A DNA stretch of 49,704 bases from Ignavibacteriota bacterium (GCA_002746605.1 PDPT01000049.1:1-49704), one strand, 5' to 3'; shown: positions 7,345 to 16,412, numbered from the stretch's first letter. Made by a program: numbers and translations. Notes: generated from the sequence alone by a model not told the origin.

Positions 7345-9765
7345 ATGAATAATTTGGTTCGGAATTCAATCGGAATTTTTTGCATAATTTTAATTATTAC
7401 GGTTGTATTAATTTTGGGTTCGTACTATATGTTAAATGATGTGCTCCCGGAATATTCGGGTACGATCGAAGTAAAAAACATAAAGAACAACATAAAAATT
7501 TACAGAGATAAAAATGCAGTTCCCTTTATTGAAGCTGCAAATGAAATGGATGCTTATTTTGCACTAGGTTATCTGCATGCTCAAGAAAGACTTTTTCAAA
7601 TGGATTTAACTCGAAGAGCAGGCGAAGGAAAACTAAGTGAAATTTTTGGAAATAAAACTCTTTTTTTTGATAAGATGTTTAAAACTTTCGGATTGAGAAA
7701 ACTTGTTAACCAAAATTATAAAAAATATGATGACACAACTAAAAAAATGCTGAAGGCTTATGCGAATGGTGTTAATGAATTTATTGAAAACAACGAGGAC
7801 AAGTTTACAATTGAGTTTGATATATTGAACTACAATCCTGCAAAGTGGGAACCGCAGCACTCGCTTCTTATTGGCAAACTAATGGCTTGGGAATTAAATG
7901 TAAGTTGGTGGAGCGATATTGCACTATCTCGTTTAATTCAAAAGTTTGGAAAGGAAAGAGTAAAAGATATTTTGCCAACATTCGATGAAAATAGTCCAAC
8001 AATTATTCCCGATAATTTAAATCAATATTCTCAATTACCGTTAGATTTGATAAAATTAGATCGAGAATTTAGAAAATTTATAGGGTCGGAAGGAACACAT
8101 ATCGGTTCAAATAATTGGGTTGTGAATAGTAAAAAATCTTCTTCCGGTCAACCTATAATTGCCAACGATCCTCATTTGGCTTTTTCTGCTCCTTCCAAAT
8201 GGTATGTAGCAAATATTGAAACTCCCAAGCTTAAAGTTTCCGGATTCACTTTGCCCGGTGTACCAGGAGTAATAATTGGTAAAAATGAAAACATCTCTTG
8301 GGTTGTTACAAATGTTATGGTTGATGATGCTGATTTTTATATTGAAGAATTTGATAGCAGTGGAAAAAAGTATTTGTTAGATGAAGAGTGGCGAGATTTA
8401 ATCTTTGAAACAGATACAATTAAAGTTAAAGATTCCACTGATGTTATTTTTGAAATTGTTAAAACTCACAGAGGACCTATAATTTCAGATGTCCACACAT
8501 ACAAAAAGCTGATACATGATACAACAAATTATCCCAAAATAAGTATGCGTTGGTCTGCTTTAGCATTTAGTAATGAATTGCTTTCAATGTATAAAATGAA
8601 TCATGCAAAAAATTGGAATGAGTTTAATGATGCACTATCGCTGTTTCATTCACCTGGGCAAAATTTTGTTTATGCCGATAGGGAAGGAAACATCGGCTAT
8701 ATTGCCGGTGTTAAAATACCTAAAAGAAAAAGTAATTCTCCTTCATTTATTTTTGATGGAACTACATCGGAGAGTGATTGGACAGGCTTTGTACCTTTTA
8801 GTAAAAATCCAAAATTATTTAATCCCAAAGATAATTTTATTGCATCGGCAAACAATAAAACCGTAAATGATTATCCTTATCATATTTCAAATGTTTGGGA
8901 ACCTAAGTCGAGAATAACAAGAATTATCGAATTATTAGAATCCAAAGAAAAGCAAAGCGTAGAGGATTTTAAGAAATATCAAAATGATTTTTATTCATAC
9001 TTTGCAAAGAATATTTCGAGTTATGTAATTAAAGCTTTTAAAGATTATGATATAAATAATAAAAACTTAAGCATTTCTTTGGAGTTGTTAGAAAAATGGG
9101 ATTACAATCTTACTGCAGAAAGTCAAGTCCCTTCTATTTACGCAGTTTTTTTTAATAAGTTAATGAAAAATATTTTTGAAGATGAAATGGGGGGAGTGTT
9201 ATTCAAAGAATATATTTTTTTGGCAAACATCCCAATGCGCGTTATTCCGAAAGTATTAAGTGAAAACGATTCTACTTGGTTCGATAATGTAAATACAGAA
9301 AATCTTGAAACGAGAGATGAAATAATCAGAAAAAGTTTTATAGATGCTGTGGAATATTTAGAAAAAAATATAAGTGATAACCCTGCCGAGTGGCAGTGGG
9401 GAAAAATTCATAAAGTTACCTTTAAACATTTTTTCCATGGGGCTTCCAAAATTCTTGATAATTATTTAGATGTTGGTCCCTTCGAAGTAGGCGGTGACGG
9501 AACAACAATTTTTAATACCGAATATTTTTTTACAAAACCATATAAAGTTAAACTAGGACCTTCGATGAGATATATTTATGATTTTAGTAATCCTGATAAA
9601 TTTTATATGATTCTGCCTACAGGACAATCAGGTTATTTTTTTAGTGATTATTATGATGATATGACTCAAAAATGGTTAAAGGGTAAGTATGTTAAAGTTT
9701 TTACTAATTTAGATTCAATAAAAAAAACGGATTATTTCTTATTAGATTTAATACGTGAAGAATAA
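7345..9765 (+). CDS. Penicillin acylase family protein (S45 Ntn-hydrolase)
   Basis: An 806-residue exported or anchored precursor. A hydrophobic segment (about 10-30) anchors or exports it; the alpha subunit follows, then the maturation site HIGSNNWVV with Gly254-Ser255. Ser255 becomes the N-terminal nucleophile after self-cleavage. Family landmarks are DRRAGE-like TRRAGEGKLSEIFG, ANDPHL, LPGVPGVIIGKNENISW and GQSGYFFSDYYDDM near the C-terminus. Members hydrolyse amide bonds of penicillins, N-acyl homoserine lactones or other acyl amides; the substrate cannot be deduced here. The gene is single, upstream of metF, separated by 67 nt. Confidence 0.93.
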   Translation: MNNLVRNSIGIFCIILIITVVLILGSYYMLNDVLPEYSGTIEVKNIKNNIKIYRDKNAVPFIEAANEMDAYFALGYLHAQERLFQMDLTRRAGEGKLSEIFGNKTLFFDKMFKTFGLRKLVNQNYKKYDDTTKKMLKAYANGVNEFIENNEDKFTIEFDILNYNPAKWEPQHSLLIGKLMAWELNVSWWSDIALSRLIQKFGKERVKDILPTFDENSPTIIPDNLNQYSQLPLDLIKLDREFRKFIGSEGTHIGSNNWVVNSKKSSSGQPIIANDPHLAFSAPSKWYVANIETPKLKVSGFTLPGVPGVIIGKNENISWVVTNVMVDDADFYIEEFDSSGKKYLLDEEWRDLIFETDTIKVKDSTDVIFEIVKTHRGPIISDVHTYKKLIHDTTNYPKISMRWSALAFSNELLSMYKMNHAKNWNEFNDALSLFHSPGQNFVYADREGNIGYIAGVKIPKRKSNSPSFIFDGTTSESDWTGFVPFSKNPKLFNPKDNFIASANNKTVNDYPYHISNVWEPKSRITRIIELLESKEKQSVEDFKKYQNDFYSYFAKNISSYVIKAFKDYDINNKNLSISLELLEKWDYNLTAESQVPSIYAVFFNKLMKNIFEDEMGGVLFKEYIFLANIPMRVIPKVLSENDSTWFDNVNTENLETRDEIIRKSFIDAVEYLEKNISDNPAEWQWGKIHKVTFKHFFHGASKILDNYLDVGPFEVGGDGTTIFNTEYFFTKPYKVKLGPSMRYIYDFSNPDKFYMILPTGQSGYFFSDYYDDMTQKWLKGKYVKVFTNLDSIKKTDYFLLDLIREE

Positions 9766-9804
9766 TGATTAAAATTTATTTAAATCTATAAAGAATATAT
9801 TTAG

Positions 9805-9812
9805 TAAATTTG
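9805..9812 (+). promoter_or_regulatory. Possible -7 box TAAATTTG before metF
   Basis: TAAATTTG matches the Bacteroidota -7 consensus TAnnTTTG and lies 20 nt before the metF start codon. No TTTG is present at the expected -33 distance, so support is partial. Confidence 0.25.
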
Positions 9813-9832
9813 TTAACTAATAAAAGGAAAAA

Positions 9833-10786
9833 ATGAAAGTTATAGAGCATCTTGCAAAAGCAAATGATACATTAATCAGTTTTGAAATTATTCCTCCCAA
9901 ACGAGGTGGAAACTTTAAAACTTTGTTAGAAGCTTTAGAGGATTTGGTTAAATATAATCCTCCGTTTATAGATATAACGAGCCATGCAGCTGAAGTAGAT
10001 TACGAAGAAACCACTTCCGGCGAATACCGAATAAAAATAAAAAGGAAACGTCCGGGAACACTTGGACTCTGTGCATTGATTCAAAACAAGTATAATATCG
10101 ATGCAGTACCGCATGTTATTTGTCAGGGTTTTACAAAAGAAGAAACCGAAGATTTTTTAATTGAACTTCACTATTTGGGAATTGATAATGTACTTGCAAT
10201 TCGAGGTGATGAAAGTGGATATAGGAAGCCTGTTAAATTCGGTAGATCAATTAATACTTATGCTATTGATTTAGTTAGTCAAATAAGTGCAATGAATAAG
10301 GGGAAATATCTGGAAGAGTCATTGCTTGATGCAGAACCAACTTCGTTCGGAATCGGAATTGGTGGTTACCCCGAAAAACATTTTGAATCGCCAAATCTTA
10401 CTAATGATATAAAACATGCAAAAAGTAAAATAAACGCAGGTGCCGAATATATTGTAACACAGATGTTCTACGATAATCGAAAATATTTTGATTATGTCAA
10501 ATTATGCAAAGAGCAGAATATCAATGCCCCTATAATTCCCGGTTTAAAAGTTATAACGTCTAAAAAACAACTTAACAGCTTACCCTCAAATTTTTACGTA
10601 GATATTCCGATGGAACTTGCCGAAGAAATTGATTCTGCAAAGCCGGAACATGTTGGTGAAATTGGTATTGATTGGGCAATCAAACAATCCGAAGAATTAC
10701 TAAATGCAAATGTTCCTGCCATTCATTTTTATGTAATGCAAAATACAAAACCTATTAAAAAAGTAATGGAGAGATTATTTAAATAA
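9833..10786 (+). CDS. metF: Methylenetetrahydrofolate reductase
   Basis: A 317-residue TIM-barrel flavoprotein that reduces 5,10-methylene-THF to 5-methyl-THF, feeding methionine synthesis. Seen in the sequence: SFEIIPPKRGG near the N-terminus (catalytic Glu at the ISFEI position), DITSHAA, the folate/FAD segment DNVLAIRGDE, GIGGYPEKHFESPN, and GAEYIVTQMFYDN. Length and motif order are those of bacterial MetF. A good AAAGGAAAAA site precedes the ATG. It heads a plus-strand run; the Gfo/Idh gene starts 4 nt after its stop. Confidence 0.95.
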   Translation: MKVIEHLAKANDTLISFEIIPPKRGGNFKTLLEALEDLVKYNPPFIDITSHAAEVDYEETTSGEYRIKIKRKRPGTLGLCALIQNKYNIDAVPHVICQGFTKEETEDFLIELHYLGIDNVLAIRGDESGYRKPVKFGRSINTYAIDLVSQISAMNKGKYLEESLLDAEPTSFGIGIGGYPEKHFESPNLTNDIKHAKSKINAGAEYIVTQMFYDNRKYFDYVKLCKEQNINAPIIPGLKVITSKKQLNSLPSNFYVDIPMELAEEIDSAKPEHVGEIGIDWAIKQSEELLNANVPAIHFYVMQNTKPIKKVMERLFK

Positions 10787-10790
10787 AATT

Positions 10791-11777
10791 ATGAAGAAAA
10801 TTAACAATCGCACTAAATTCCGAAGAAAAATTAAATGGGGTGTTGCAGGCTGCGGTAACTTTGCCGAGAAAACTTTAATTCCCACACTTCTTTTGTTGAA
10901 GAAAAGTACATTATCTGCCACTTACAGTTCGGACATAAATAGAGCAAAAGAAATAGCCAATAAATATATGGCTCCAAATTATTTTAACGATTACAAAGAA
11001 TTTCTTAAACAAGATTTTGATATTGTTTACATTGGTAGTGCAAATAATGATCACCATTGGCAGGTTATTGAAGCTGCTAAAGCAAAAAAACATATTCTTT
11101 GCGAGAAACCTCTGGCACTAACTTCACTTGAAGCTGAGGAGATGGTTAAAGTTTGTAAAGAAAATAATGTTCATTTAACGATAAATTATGTGCACCGTTT
11201 TCATCCGATGTCTGTTAAAGCTAAAGAAATTATTAAGAATGGGCAAATCGGCTCGATCGTTAATATTTCTGTACAATTCAATATTGATTACAAACCAAAT
11301 GATAATTTTAGATTCGATATTAAAAAAAGCGGGGGGGGAGCTTTCAGAGATCTTGGTACTCATATGTTAGATGTACTTAGATTTTTGGGAGGTGAAATTG
11401 TAGATATCCGCGGTTACATAGATAATGTTATCTACAAAAGTGAAGTTGATGATTTTGCTTCGGCTGTTGTAAAGTTTAAACAAAGTGGTTACGGATACCT
11501 AAATGTTTCGTATAATGCAAAAAAATCTTTTAACCGAATTGAAATAATTGGCTCAACAGGTTCTTTAAGCATCGAAAATATTATTAGCTCAAATAAAAGT
11601 GCGGGTAAGCTAACAATTGACTTAGTTGGTGAAGGCAGAAAAGCTTTTAGAAAACGTGCTAACAAACAACGATATGCTTTAAAGTCAATTCAGAATGCTT
11701 TACTGAAAAATACTCAACCGGAAGTTACTGCCGAAGACGGTTTGGTAAATATGCGACTGATGGAACAGCTCGGATAA
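10791..11777 (+). CDS. Gfo/Idh/MocA family NAD(P)-dependent oxidoreductase
   Basis: A 328-residue protein. The N-terminal Rossmann fold carries WGVAGCGNFAEKTLIP, and AAKAKKHILCEKPLAL contains the signature catalytic Lys-Pro pair. A C-terminal alpha/beta domain carries the GGGAFRDLGTHMLDVLRFL motif, the usual catalytic region. Members oxidise or reduce sugars, inositols or biliverdin-like molecules; the substrate is not predictable. It is packed between metF (4 nt) and ddl (about 12 nt), so it is co-transcribed with folate and peptidoglycan genes, but no common pathway is obvious. Confidence 0.9.
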   Translation: MKKINNRTKFRRKIKWGVAGCGNFAEKTLIPTLLLLKKSTLSATYSSDINRAKEIANKYMAPNYFNDYKEFLKQDFDIVYIGSANNDHHWQVIEAAKAKKHILCEKPLALTSLEAEEMVKVCKENNVHLTINYVHRFHPMSVKAKEIIKNGQIGSIVNISVQFNIDYKPNDNFRFDIKKSGGGAFRDLGTHMLDVLRFLGGEIVDIRGYIDNVIYKSEVDDFASAVVKFKQSGYGYLNVSYNAKKSFNRIEIIGSTGSLSIENIISSNKSAGKLTIDLVGEGRKAFRKRANKQRYALKSIQNALLKNTQPEVTAEDGLVNMRLMEQLG

Positions 11778-11789
11778 AACAGCTTAAAC

Positions 11790-12803
11790 TTGAATGATAA
11801 TGAGATGAATAAAAAAAATATTACTGTTGCAGTTCTGATCGGCGGAGCTTCGCCTGAAAGAGAAGTTTCTAAAGAATCCGGTAAATATATGTATAATGCC
11901 GTTAAGACTTTAGGCTACAATGTTAAACTTATTGATCCAGCTTACGGATTGAAGCAGCCCAAGAGTGAAAAAGAATTTTTTGCTGTAGATAATTATTCTG
12001 AATTAAAAGCTGAAAATTATCTTAAAGTTATTAATTCCAAACATTTCGATAATGTTGATTTGGCACTTTTGGCTTTGCACGGAAAGTGGGGAGAAGACGG
12101 AACAATTCAATCTATATTAGAATTTAAAGGAATTAAATATACAGGCACGGGAGTTCTCGGTAGTTCTTTAACAATGGATAAAGCCCGCTCAAAAATTATG
12201 TTTACTCACTTTGGAGTTTCAACACCCAAGTGGATAACGGCTTGTAAAAATTCCGAATTGAGCAAATTAAATAAGCAGATAGAGGAAGAGTTAAAATATC
12301 CGTGCATAGTTAAACCTAATGACCAAGGTTCTACAATCGGATTAACGAAATGTGAATCGAGCAAAGATATAGAAGAAGCTGTCGCACTTTCGCTGAAATA
12401 TTCAGATGTTGTTCTTATAGAAGAATTTATTGCAGGAAGAGAAATAGCCATAGCAATAATTGACGGTAAAACATTTCCATTGTTAGAAATTATTCCTAAG
12501 CACGAAATTTATGATTACGAATGTAAGTATAAAGATGGAATGAGTGAATATATTGTTCCCGCTGAGCTTGATAAAAATGTAGAGAAAGAAATGAAGAAGC
12601 AGGCACTAATTGCTTTCAATTCTCTGGGCTGCAAAGATTATGCACGTGTTGATTTTAGATTAACAAAGGATAATAAGTTTTATTGTTTCGAAATAAATAC
12701 GCTGCCCGGAATGACATCGCACAGTTTGGTTCCTAAAATGGCAAAAGCTGCTGGAATAAATTTTGAAGAACTAGTTGAAATGATTATTAAATCGGCTCTA
12801 TGA
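11790..12803 (+). CDS. ddl: D-alanine--D-alanine ligase
   Basis: An ATP-grasp enzyme that makes D-Ala-D-Ala for peptidoglycan. Landmarks are VLIGGASPEREVSKESG (N-terminal domain), LALHGKWGEDGTIQSILE, YTGTGVLGSSLTMDKARSK, PCIVKPNDQGSTIGLTK, IEEFIAGREIAIAI, and the C-terminal metal/ATP site FYCFEINTLPGMTSHSLVP. Length about 337 is normal. The start is either TTG at 11790 or the ATG at 11805 (MNKKNITVAVLIGG); the second matches typical Ddl N-termini better. The stop overlaps the start of the next gene by 4 nt (ATGA), indicating coupling with the divisome-like gene. Confidence 0.96.
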   Translation: MNDNEMNKKNITVAVLIGGASPEREVSKESGKYMYNAVKTLGYNVKLIDPAYGLKQPKSEKEFFAVDNYSELKAENYLKVINSKHFDNVDLALLALHGKWGEDGTIQSILEFKGIKYTGTGVLGSSLTMDKARSKIMFTHFGVSTPKWITACKNSELSKLNKQIEEELKYPCIVKPNDQGSTIGLTKCESSKDIEEAVALSLKYSDVVLIEEFIAGREIAIAIIDGKTFPLLEIIPKHEIYDYECKYKDGMSEYIVPAELDKNVEKEMKKQALIAFNSLGCKDYARVDFRLTKDNKFYCFEINTLPGMTSHSLVPKMAKAAGINFEELVEMIIKSAL

Positions 12804-13111
12804 AAAAAAAATCAAATAAAAACGATAGAATATTAACTTGGATCTATTTTATCATTCTGATTTTTCTGATTCTTTTTCTCTTCTTCAATAAATACGGATT
12901 GCTAAAATATTTTGAGTTAAAAAAAGAAATTACTAATATTGAACAAAAAATTGAATCGGCAAAAGAAAATGTAAAAGAATTAGATGAAAGTATAAAATCA
13001 CTAAGAAACAGTGATGAAGAATTAGAGAAAGTTGCACGAGAAAAATTTTATATGAAAAAAAAGAATGAGAAAGCCTTTAAATTCAAAGATAAAAAAGATA
13101 CATTAGATTAA
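12800..13111 (+). CDS. FtsB/DivIC-like septum formation protein
   Basis: A 103-residue bitopic protein: a short basic cytoplasmic N-terminus, one membrane span (about 12-30: WIYFIILIFLILFLFF), then a periplasmic coiled coil (about 38-80) and the segment DEELEKVAREKFYMKKKNE, the conserved end of FtsB/DivIC proteins. These connect FtsQ and FtsL in the divisome. Its start overlaps ddl by 4 nt, so cell-wall precursor synthesis and division are translationally linked here. FtsB versus DivIC cannot be separated from sequence alone. Confidence 0.85.
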   Translation: MKKKSNKNDRILTWIYFIILIFLILFLFFNKYGLLKYFELKKEITNIEQKIESAKENVKELDESIKSLRNSDEELEKVAREKFYMKKKNEKAFKFKDKKDTLD

Positions 13112-13113
13112 AA

Positions 13114-14406
13114 TTGAAAAAAAACTTACCACAAATTCCGCTTGCAGAACGAATACGTCCAGTTAGCATAGAACAGTTTAGAGGACAAAAGCAGTTACTT
13201 GGCAAGGACAAACCAATTCGCTTAATGATAGAAAACGACAGATTAAGTTCGTTTATACTTTGGGGGCCGCCCGGTACCGGAAAAACAACAATTGCCAGAA
13301 TTATTTCCGAAAAGACAAATTCGGATTTTCATCAACTTAATGCTGTATCAGCTGGAGTTAAGGAAGTTCGTAATGTTATTGGTTTTGCAAAAATAAATAA
13401 AGAAAATTTCAACAAACGAACAATTTTATTTATTGATGAAATCCATAGATTTAATAAAGCACAGCAAGATGCTTTACTTTCGGCAGTTGAATCCGGCTTG
13501 ATAACGTTAATTGGAGCTACAACGGAAAATCCTTCTTTCGAAGTAATTCCCGCTTTAAGATCAAGAGCAAGAGTTTATGTGCTTCAATCATTAAGCAAAG
13601 ATGACTTACGGGACATTATTCAATTTGCAATTAAAAATGATGAGTTCCTTAAAAATTTAAATATAAAAAAAATAGATTTTGATTATTTAATTTTTGCCAG
13701 TGGAGGAGATGCCAGAATTCTTCTGAATATTTTTGAATCGGTTGTTATTCAAGAGATAGATAAAGCAGAAATTGAAATTACTAAAAGACTGATTGATAAT
13801 GTGCTTCAGCAAAAAAATACTGTTTATGATAAATCCGGTGAGGAGCATTATAATATAATTTCTGCATTTATAAAAAGTTTACGCGGCAGCGATCCCGATG
13901 CAGCTTTGTATTGGATGGCAAGAATGTTAGAAGGTGGCGAAGACCCTAAATTTATTGCCCGCAGAATGTTAATTCTTGCTTCGGAAGACATTGGCAATGC
14001 TTCACCTAATGCTTTGGTTCTTGCCGAGGCAACTTTTAGAGCGGTAGAAAAAATCGGTATGCCGGAAGCTCGGATTATACTTGCTCAATGTGTAACCTAT
14101 CTTGCTTCGCAGCCCAAGAGCAATGCTTCTTATATTGCAATTGAAAAAGCAATTGCCGATGCAAAGCAGGGTGAACAAGAACCTGTTCCGCTGCATTTAA
14201 GGAATGCTCCTACAAAGCTTATGAAAGATTTGGATTACGGAAAAAATTATAAATACGCTCATGATTTTGAAAACCATTTTGTAGAAGAAAATTACTTCCC
14301 TGAAGCTTTGAAAAGAAGACAATATTATTATCCGACAGAAAATGGTTTAGAAGGGAAAATTAAAAATTATTTAAAATCAATTTGGAAAAGGTTAAAGAGT
14401 TATTAA
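13114..14406 (+). CDS. rarA: Replication-associated recombination protein A (RarA/MgsA) AAA+ ATPase
   Basis: A 430-residue clamp-loader-like AAA+ ATPase acting at stalled replication forks. Walker A is GPPGTGKTT (about 51-59), Walker B is LFIDEIHRFNKAQQDALL (about 106-123), sensor 1 is ATTENPSFEV, and the C-terminal tetramerisation domain has RGSDPDAALYWMARMLEGG and LRNAPTKLMKDLDYGK. It starts with TTG 2 nt after the ftsB-like stop, so it belongs to the same plus-strand transcript. It is convergent with dprA across an AT-only hairpin. Confidence 0.96.
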   Translation: MKKNLPQIPLAERIRPVSIEQFRGQKQLLGKDKPIRLMIENDRLSSFILWGPPGTGKTTIARIISEKTNSDFHQLNAVSAGVKEVRNVIGFAKINKENFNKRTILFIDEIHRFNKAQQDALLSAVESGLITLIGATTENPSFEVIPALRSRARVYVLQSLSKDDLRDIIQFAIKNDEFLKNLNIKKIDFDYLIFASGGDARILLNIFESVVIQEIDKAEIEITKRLIDNVLQQKNTVYDKSGEEHYNIISAFIKSLRGSDPDAALYWMARMLEGGEDPKFIARRMLILASEDIGNASPNALVLAEATFRAVEKIGMPEARIILAQCVTYLASQPKSNASYIAIEKAIADAKQGEQEPVPLHLRNAPTKLMKDLDYGKNYKYAHDFENHFVEENYFPEALKRRQYYYPTENGLEGKIKNYLKSIWKRLKSY

Positions 14407-14410
14407 GTAT

Positions 14411-14438
14411 AAAATTAAAAATTATTATTTTTAATTTT
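14411..14438. terminator. AT-only bidirectional hairpin between rarA and dprA
   Basis: AAAATTAAAAAT at 14411 pairs perfectly with ATTTTTAATTTT ending at 14438, around a 4-nt loop, giving 12 A-T pairs. It sits exactly between the two convergent stop codons. The stem lacks G-C pairs, so termination efficiency is uncertain. Confidence 0.5.
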
Positions 14439-15557
14439 TTAATCCTTTACAAAATTTTTGCCCGGTAATTGTTTTACCAAATCCCTAAACTCAAGCGAAA
14501 GTAAGTGAACTAAGCATTCTGCAGAATTAATTTTACTTTCATCTGCAATTTTATCAATGTGTTTGGGTATGTTGGAGAGTACATCAAAAATTTTTTGTTC
14601 AAAAATATTTAAATTTGGTGCCGGTTTAGGTATTGACTTGCCAACTTCCGGTTTTATTTTTAAGTTTAGCTCTGTTAAAATATCTTCGATACAAGTAACC
14701 AATTTTGCTTCACCTTTTTGAATTATCTTATTTGTACCTTCGCTTTGCAAACTTCCGATGTTACCGGGTATAGCGAAAACTTCTCTATTTTGATCGAGTG
14801 CAAAAGATGCGGTTTGTAAAGCTCCGCCTGTTCTCTTAGTTTCTACTACTAAAGTGCCGAGTGAAAGACCACTTATTATTCTGTTCCTCTTGGGGAAATT
14901 TTGTGCATCCGGTTTAGTACCAAGAATGTATTCACTAATTACAGCTCCGTTCTCTGCAATTTTCTCAAACAATTTATTATTTTCGGCAGGATAAATTACA
15001 TCTAAACCTGAACCGATTACCGCAATTGTTCTTCCGTTTCCTTTTAATGCTCCTGCATGTGCAAAAGAGTCTATTCCTCTTGCCATTCCGCTGACTACTG
15101 TAATACCGTAATCAGAGAGTTCTTTTGCAAAGTTTTCGGCAACAGTTTTTCCATATCGTGTAGGTACTCTTGTTCCAACAACAGCAAGTGAAATGGAATC
15201 TTCCTTTTTAATTGTTCCTTTATAATAAAGAATTATTGGAGGAAAATATATTTCTTTTAATATTTTCGGATAATCATCAGACCAATATGTAGTCCATCTT
15301 GCATTTAGCTTATCCAATTTTTCAAGTTCTACTTTAATAGGAATTGAAGCAGTCTTAAATTCATCAATTTGTTTAAGAAGTCTGTTTGCAATCTTATTGG
15401 AAATTCCGTTTATTTCTATAAGATTTTGGAATGAAGCATTAAAAAGATTATCGATACTATTAAACTTGGCAAGCAAGTTAAACACTTTGCTTGCACCAAC
15501 ACCTTCTGTATCGGAAAGTACTCTAAGTTTTATAAAGTCATTTTGAGAGTTCAGCAA
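14439..15557 (-). CDS. dprA: DNA processing protein DprA
   Basis: A 372-residue DprA/Smf protein that loads RecA on incoming single-stranded DNA during natural transformation. The N-terminal part has a helix-hairpin-helix-like stretch (GVGASKVFNLLAKF, INGISNKIANRLLK). The Rossmann-like core contains VGTRVPTRYGKTVAENFA, VSGMARGIDSFAHAGAL, VIGSGLDVIYPAENN, FPKRNRIISGLSLGTLVVE and FAIPGNI. A C-terminal winged-helix DML1-type domain ends the protein. The start is a TTG, 3 nt after the microcompartment-gene stop, so the two genes are co-transcribed. Confidence 0.96.
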   Translation of the reverse strand: MLNSQNDFIKLRVLSDTEGVGASKVFNLLAKFNSIDNLFNASFQNLIEINGISNKIANRLLKQIDEFKTASIPIKVELEKLDKLNARWTTYWSDDYPKILKEIYFPPIILYYKGTIKKEDSISLAVVGTRVPTRYGKTVAENFAKELSDYGITVVSGMARGIDSFAHAGALKGNGRTIAVIGSGLDVIYPAENNKLFEKIAENGAVISEYILGTKPDAQNFPKRNRIISGLSLGTLVVETKRTGGALQTASFALDQNREVFAIPGNIGSLQSEGTNKIIQKGEAKLVTCIEDILTELNLKIKPEVGKSIPKPAPNLNIFEQKIFDVLSNIPKHIDKIADESKINSAECLVHLLSLEFRDLVKQLPGKNFVKD

Positions 15558-15560
15558 TTT

Positions 15561-15845
15561 CTAATCGGATTCTTTTATTACATCTAAATCATCTACAATT
15601 GCAACAACCATTGTATTTACCGGAGAATTTCTATGACCTAAAATTTGCTGTACCGCATCACCTTCTTTTACAACTAAAACAGTATCGCCAACACCAGCAT
15701 CAATTAGATCCAGAGCTATTTGGTCTTTGTCATCTACATAATTACCATTAAGATCAATGCTCTTAAATAATAGTAGTTTGTTACCTTTAAGATGTTTATC
15801 TTTTTGAGTTGAAACTACATTCCCTGATATTTTAGCAAGAATCAT
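15561..15845 (-). CDS. EutN/CcmL family microcompartment vertex protein (lone)
   Basis: A 94-residue protein with the full single-domain EutN/CcmL (BMC-P) pattern: ILAKISGNVVSTQKD at the start, LNGNYV, then LDLIDAGVGDTVLVVKEGDA, and PVNTMVVAIVDDLD at the end. BMC-P proteins form pentamers that cap the vertices of bacterial microcompartments. No hexameric shell protein (BMC-H) or encapsulated enzyme is encoded anywhere in this window. The start overlaps the upstream DUF3098 stop by one base (TAATG), and dprA follows after 3 nt. It may serve a microcompartment encoded elsewhere or have another pentameric role. Confidence 0.9.
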   Translation of the reverse strand: MILAKISGNVVSTQKDKHLKGNKLLLFKSIDLNGNYVDDKDQIALDLIDAGVGDTVLVVKEGDAVQQILGHRNSPVNTMVVAIVDDLDVIKESD

Positions 15846-16108
15846 TATTCGTTATTCTGTTTAGTATCTTTTTTATATAAAATAGCAAGAGGAAAAATTA
15901 CCAAATATGCCAATAAAAGAACCAAAGGAGCAACAGTTAATGATAACGGATTATCCCACGGATCATTAGTCATTAAAAAGAAACCTAAAACCAATACTAA
16001 AATACCTGCACCAAAAATTATATAATTACTTTTTTCCCAATAATTTTTGAATGGGGAAATTATTTTGTTTTTTATTCCTTTTTTTTGTTTTACTTTTGCC
16101 ATAATCAC
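15845..16108 (-). CDS. DUF3098-like two-span membrane protein
   Basis: An 87-residue protein with a basic N-terminus and two hydrophobic segments: NYIIFGAGILVLVLGFFLM (about 28-46) and SLTVAPLVLLLAYLVIFPLA (about 56-75). The motif GFFLMTNDPWDNP between them resembles DUF3098 proteins, which in Bacteroidota usually sit next to ftsX and uppP. Here the neighbour is instead the microcompartment vertex gene, with a one-base TAATG overlap. The start can be MIMAK or the second Met (MAKVKQKKG). Function unknown. Confidence 0.75.
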   Translation of the reverse strand: MIMAKVKQKKGIKNKIISPFKNYWEKSNYIIFGAGILVLVLGFFLMTNDPWDNPLSLTVAPLVLLLAYLVIFPLAILYKKDTKQNNE

Positions 16109-16169
16109 CTAATAAATATTATTTAACATAGAAAAATAATATAATAAAATTAAAGTTATTAAAATAAAT

Positions 16170-16412
16170 TTACTTGATGTTATAAACAATTTTTCTGACT
16201 GTATCAAACTGTAAATGCGGAAAATCATCTCTGAGCGTACTAATAGCCTCATTAGCACTTATTTTTTTATTTCTAAGCTTTTTGTATTTTTTTCTTATTT
16301 CGTAATTTCTGATTGATTTTTTATTTAATAAACCTTTATTATATAGCTTATTAAATATATCATCACTGATTAAATCAGATAGTGGATTGTTAACATCCTT
16401 AGCATATAACAT
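16170..16412 (-). CDS. Small basic protein, possible helix-turn-helix, unknown function
   Basis: An 80-residue Lys/Arg-rich protein with no signal or membrane span. Predicted by eye as all-helical. The C-terminal part (about 50-78), with SANEAISTLRDDF followed by HLQFDTVRKIVYNIK, has the spacing of a helix-turn-helix (helix, turn, TVRKIVY recognition-like helix). It precedes the DUF3098 gene by 61 nt on the same strand and may be the first gene of that run. I do not recognise a named family. DNA binding is an inference from shape only. Confidence 0.6.
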   Translation of the reverse strand: MLYAKDVNNPLSDLISDDIFNKLYNKGLLNKKSIRNYEIRKKYKKLRNKKISANEAISTLRDDFPHLQFDTVRKIVYNIK

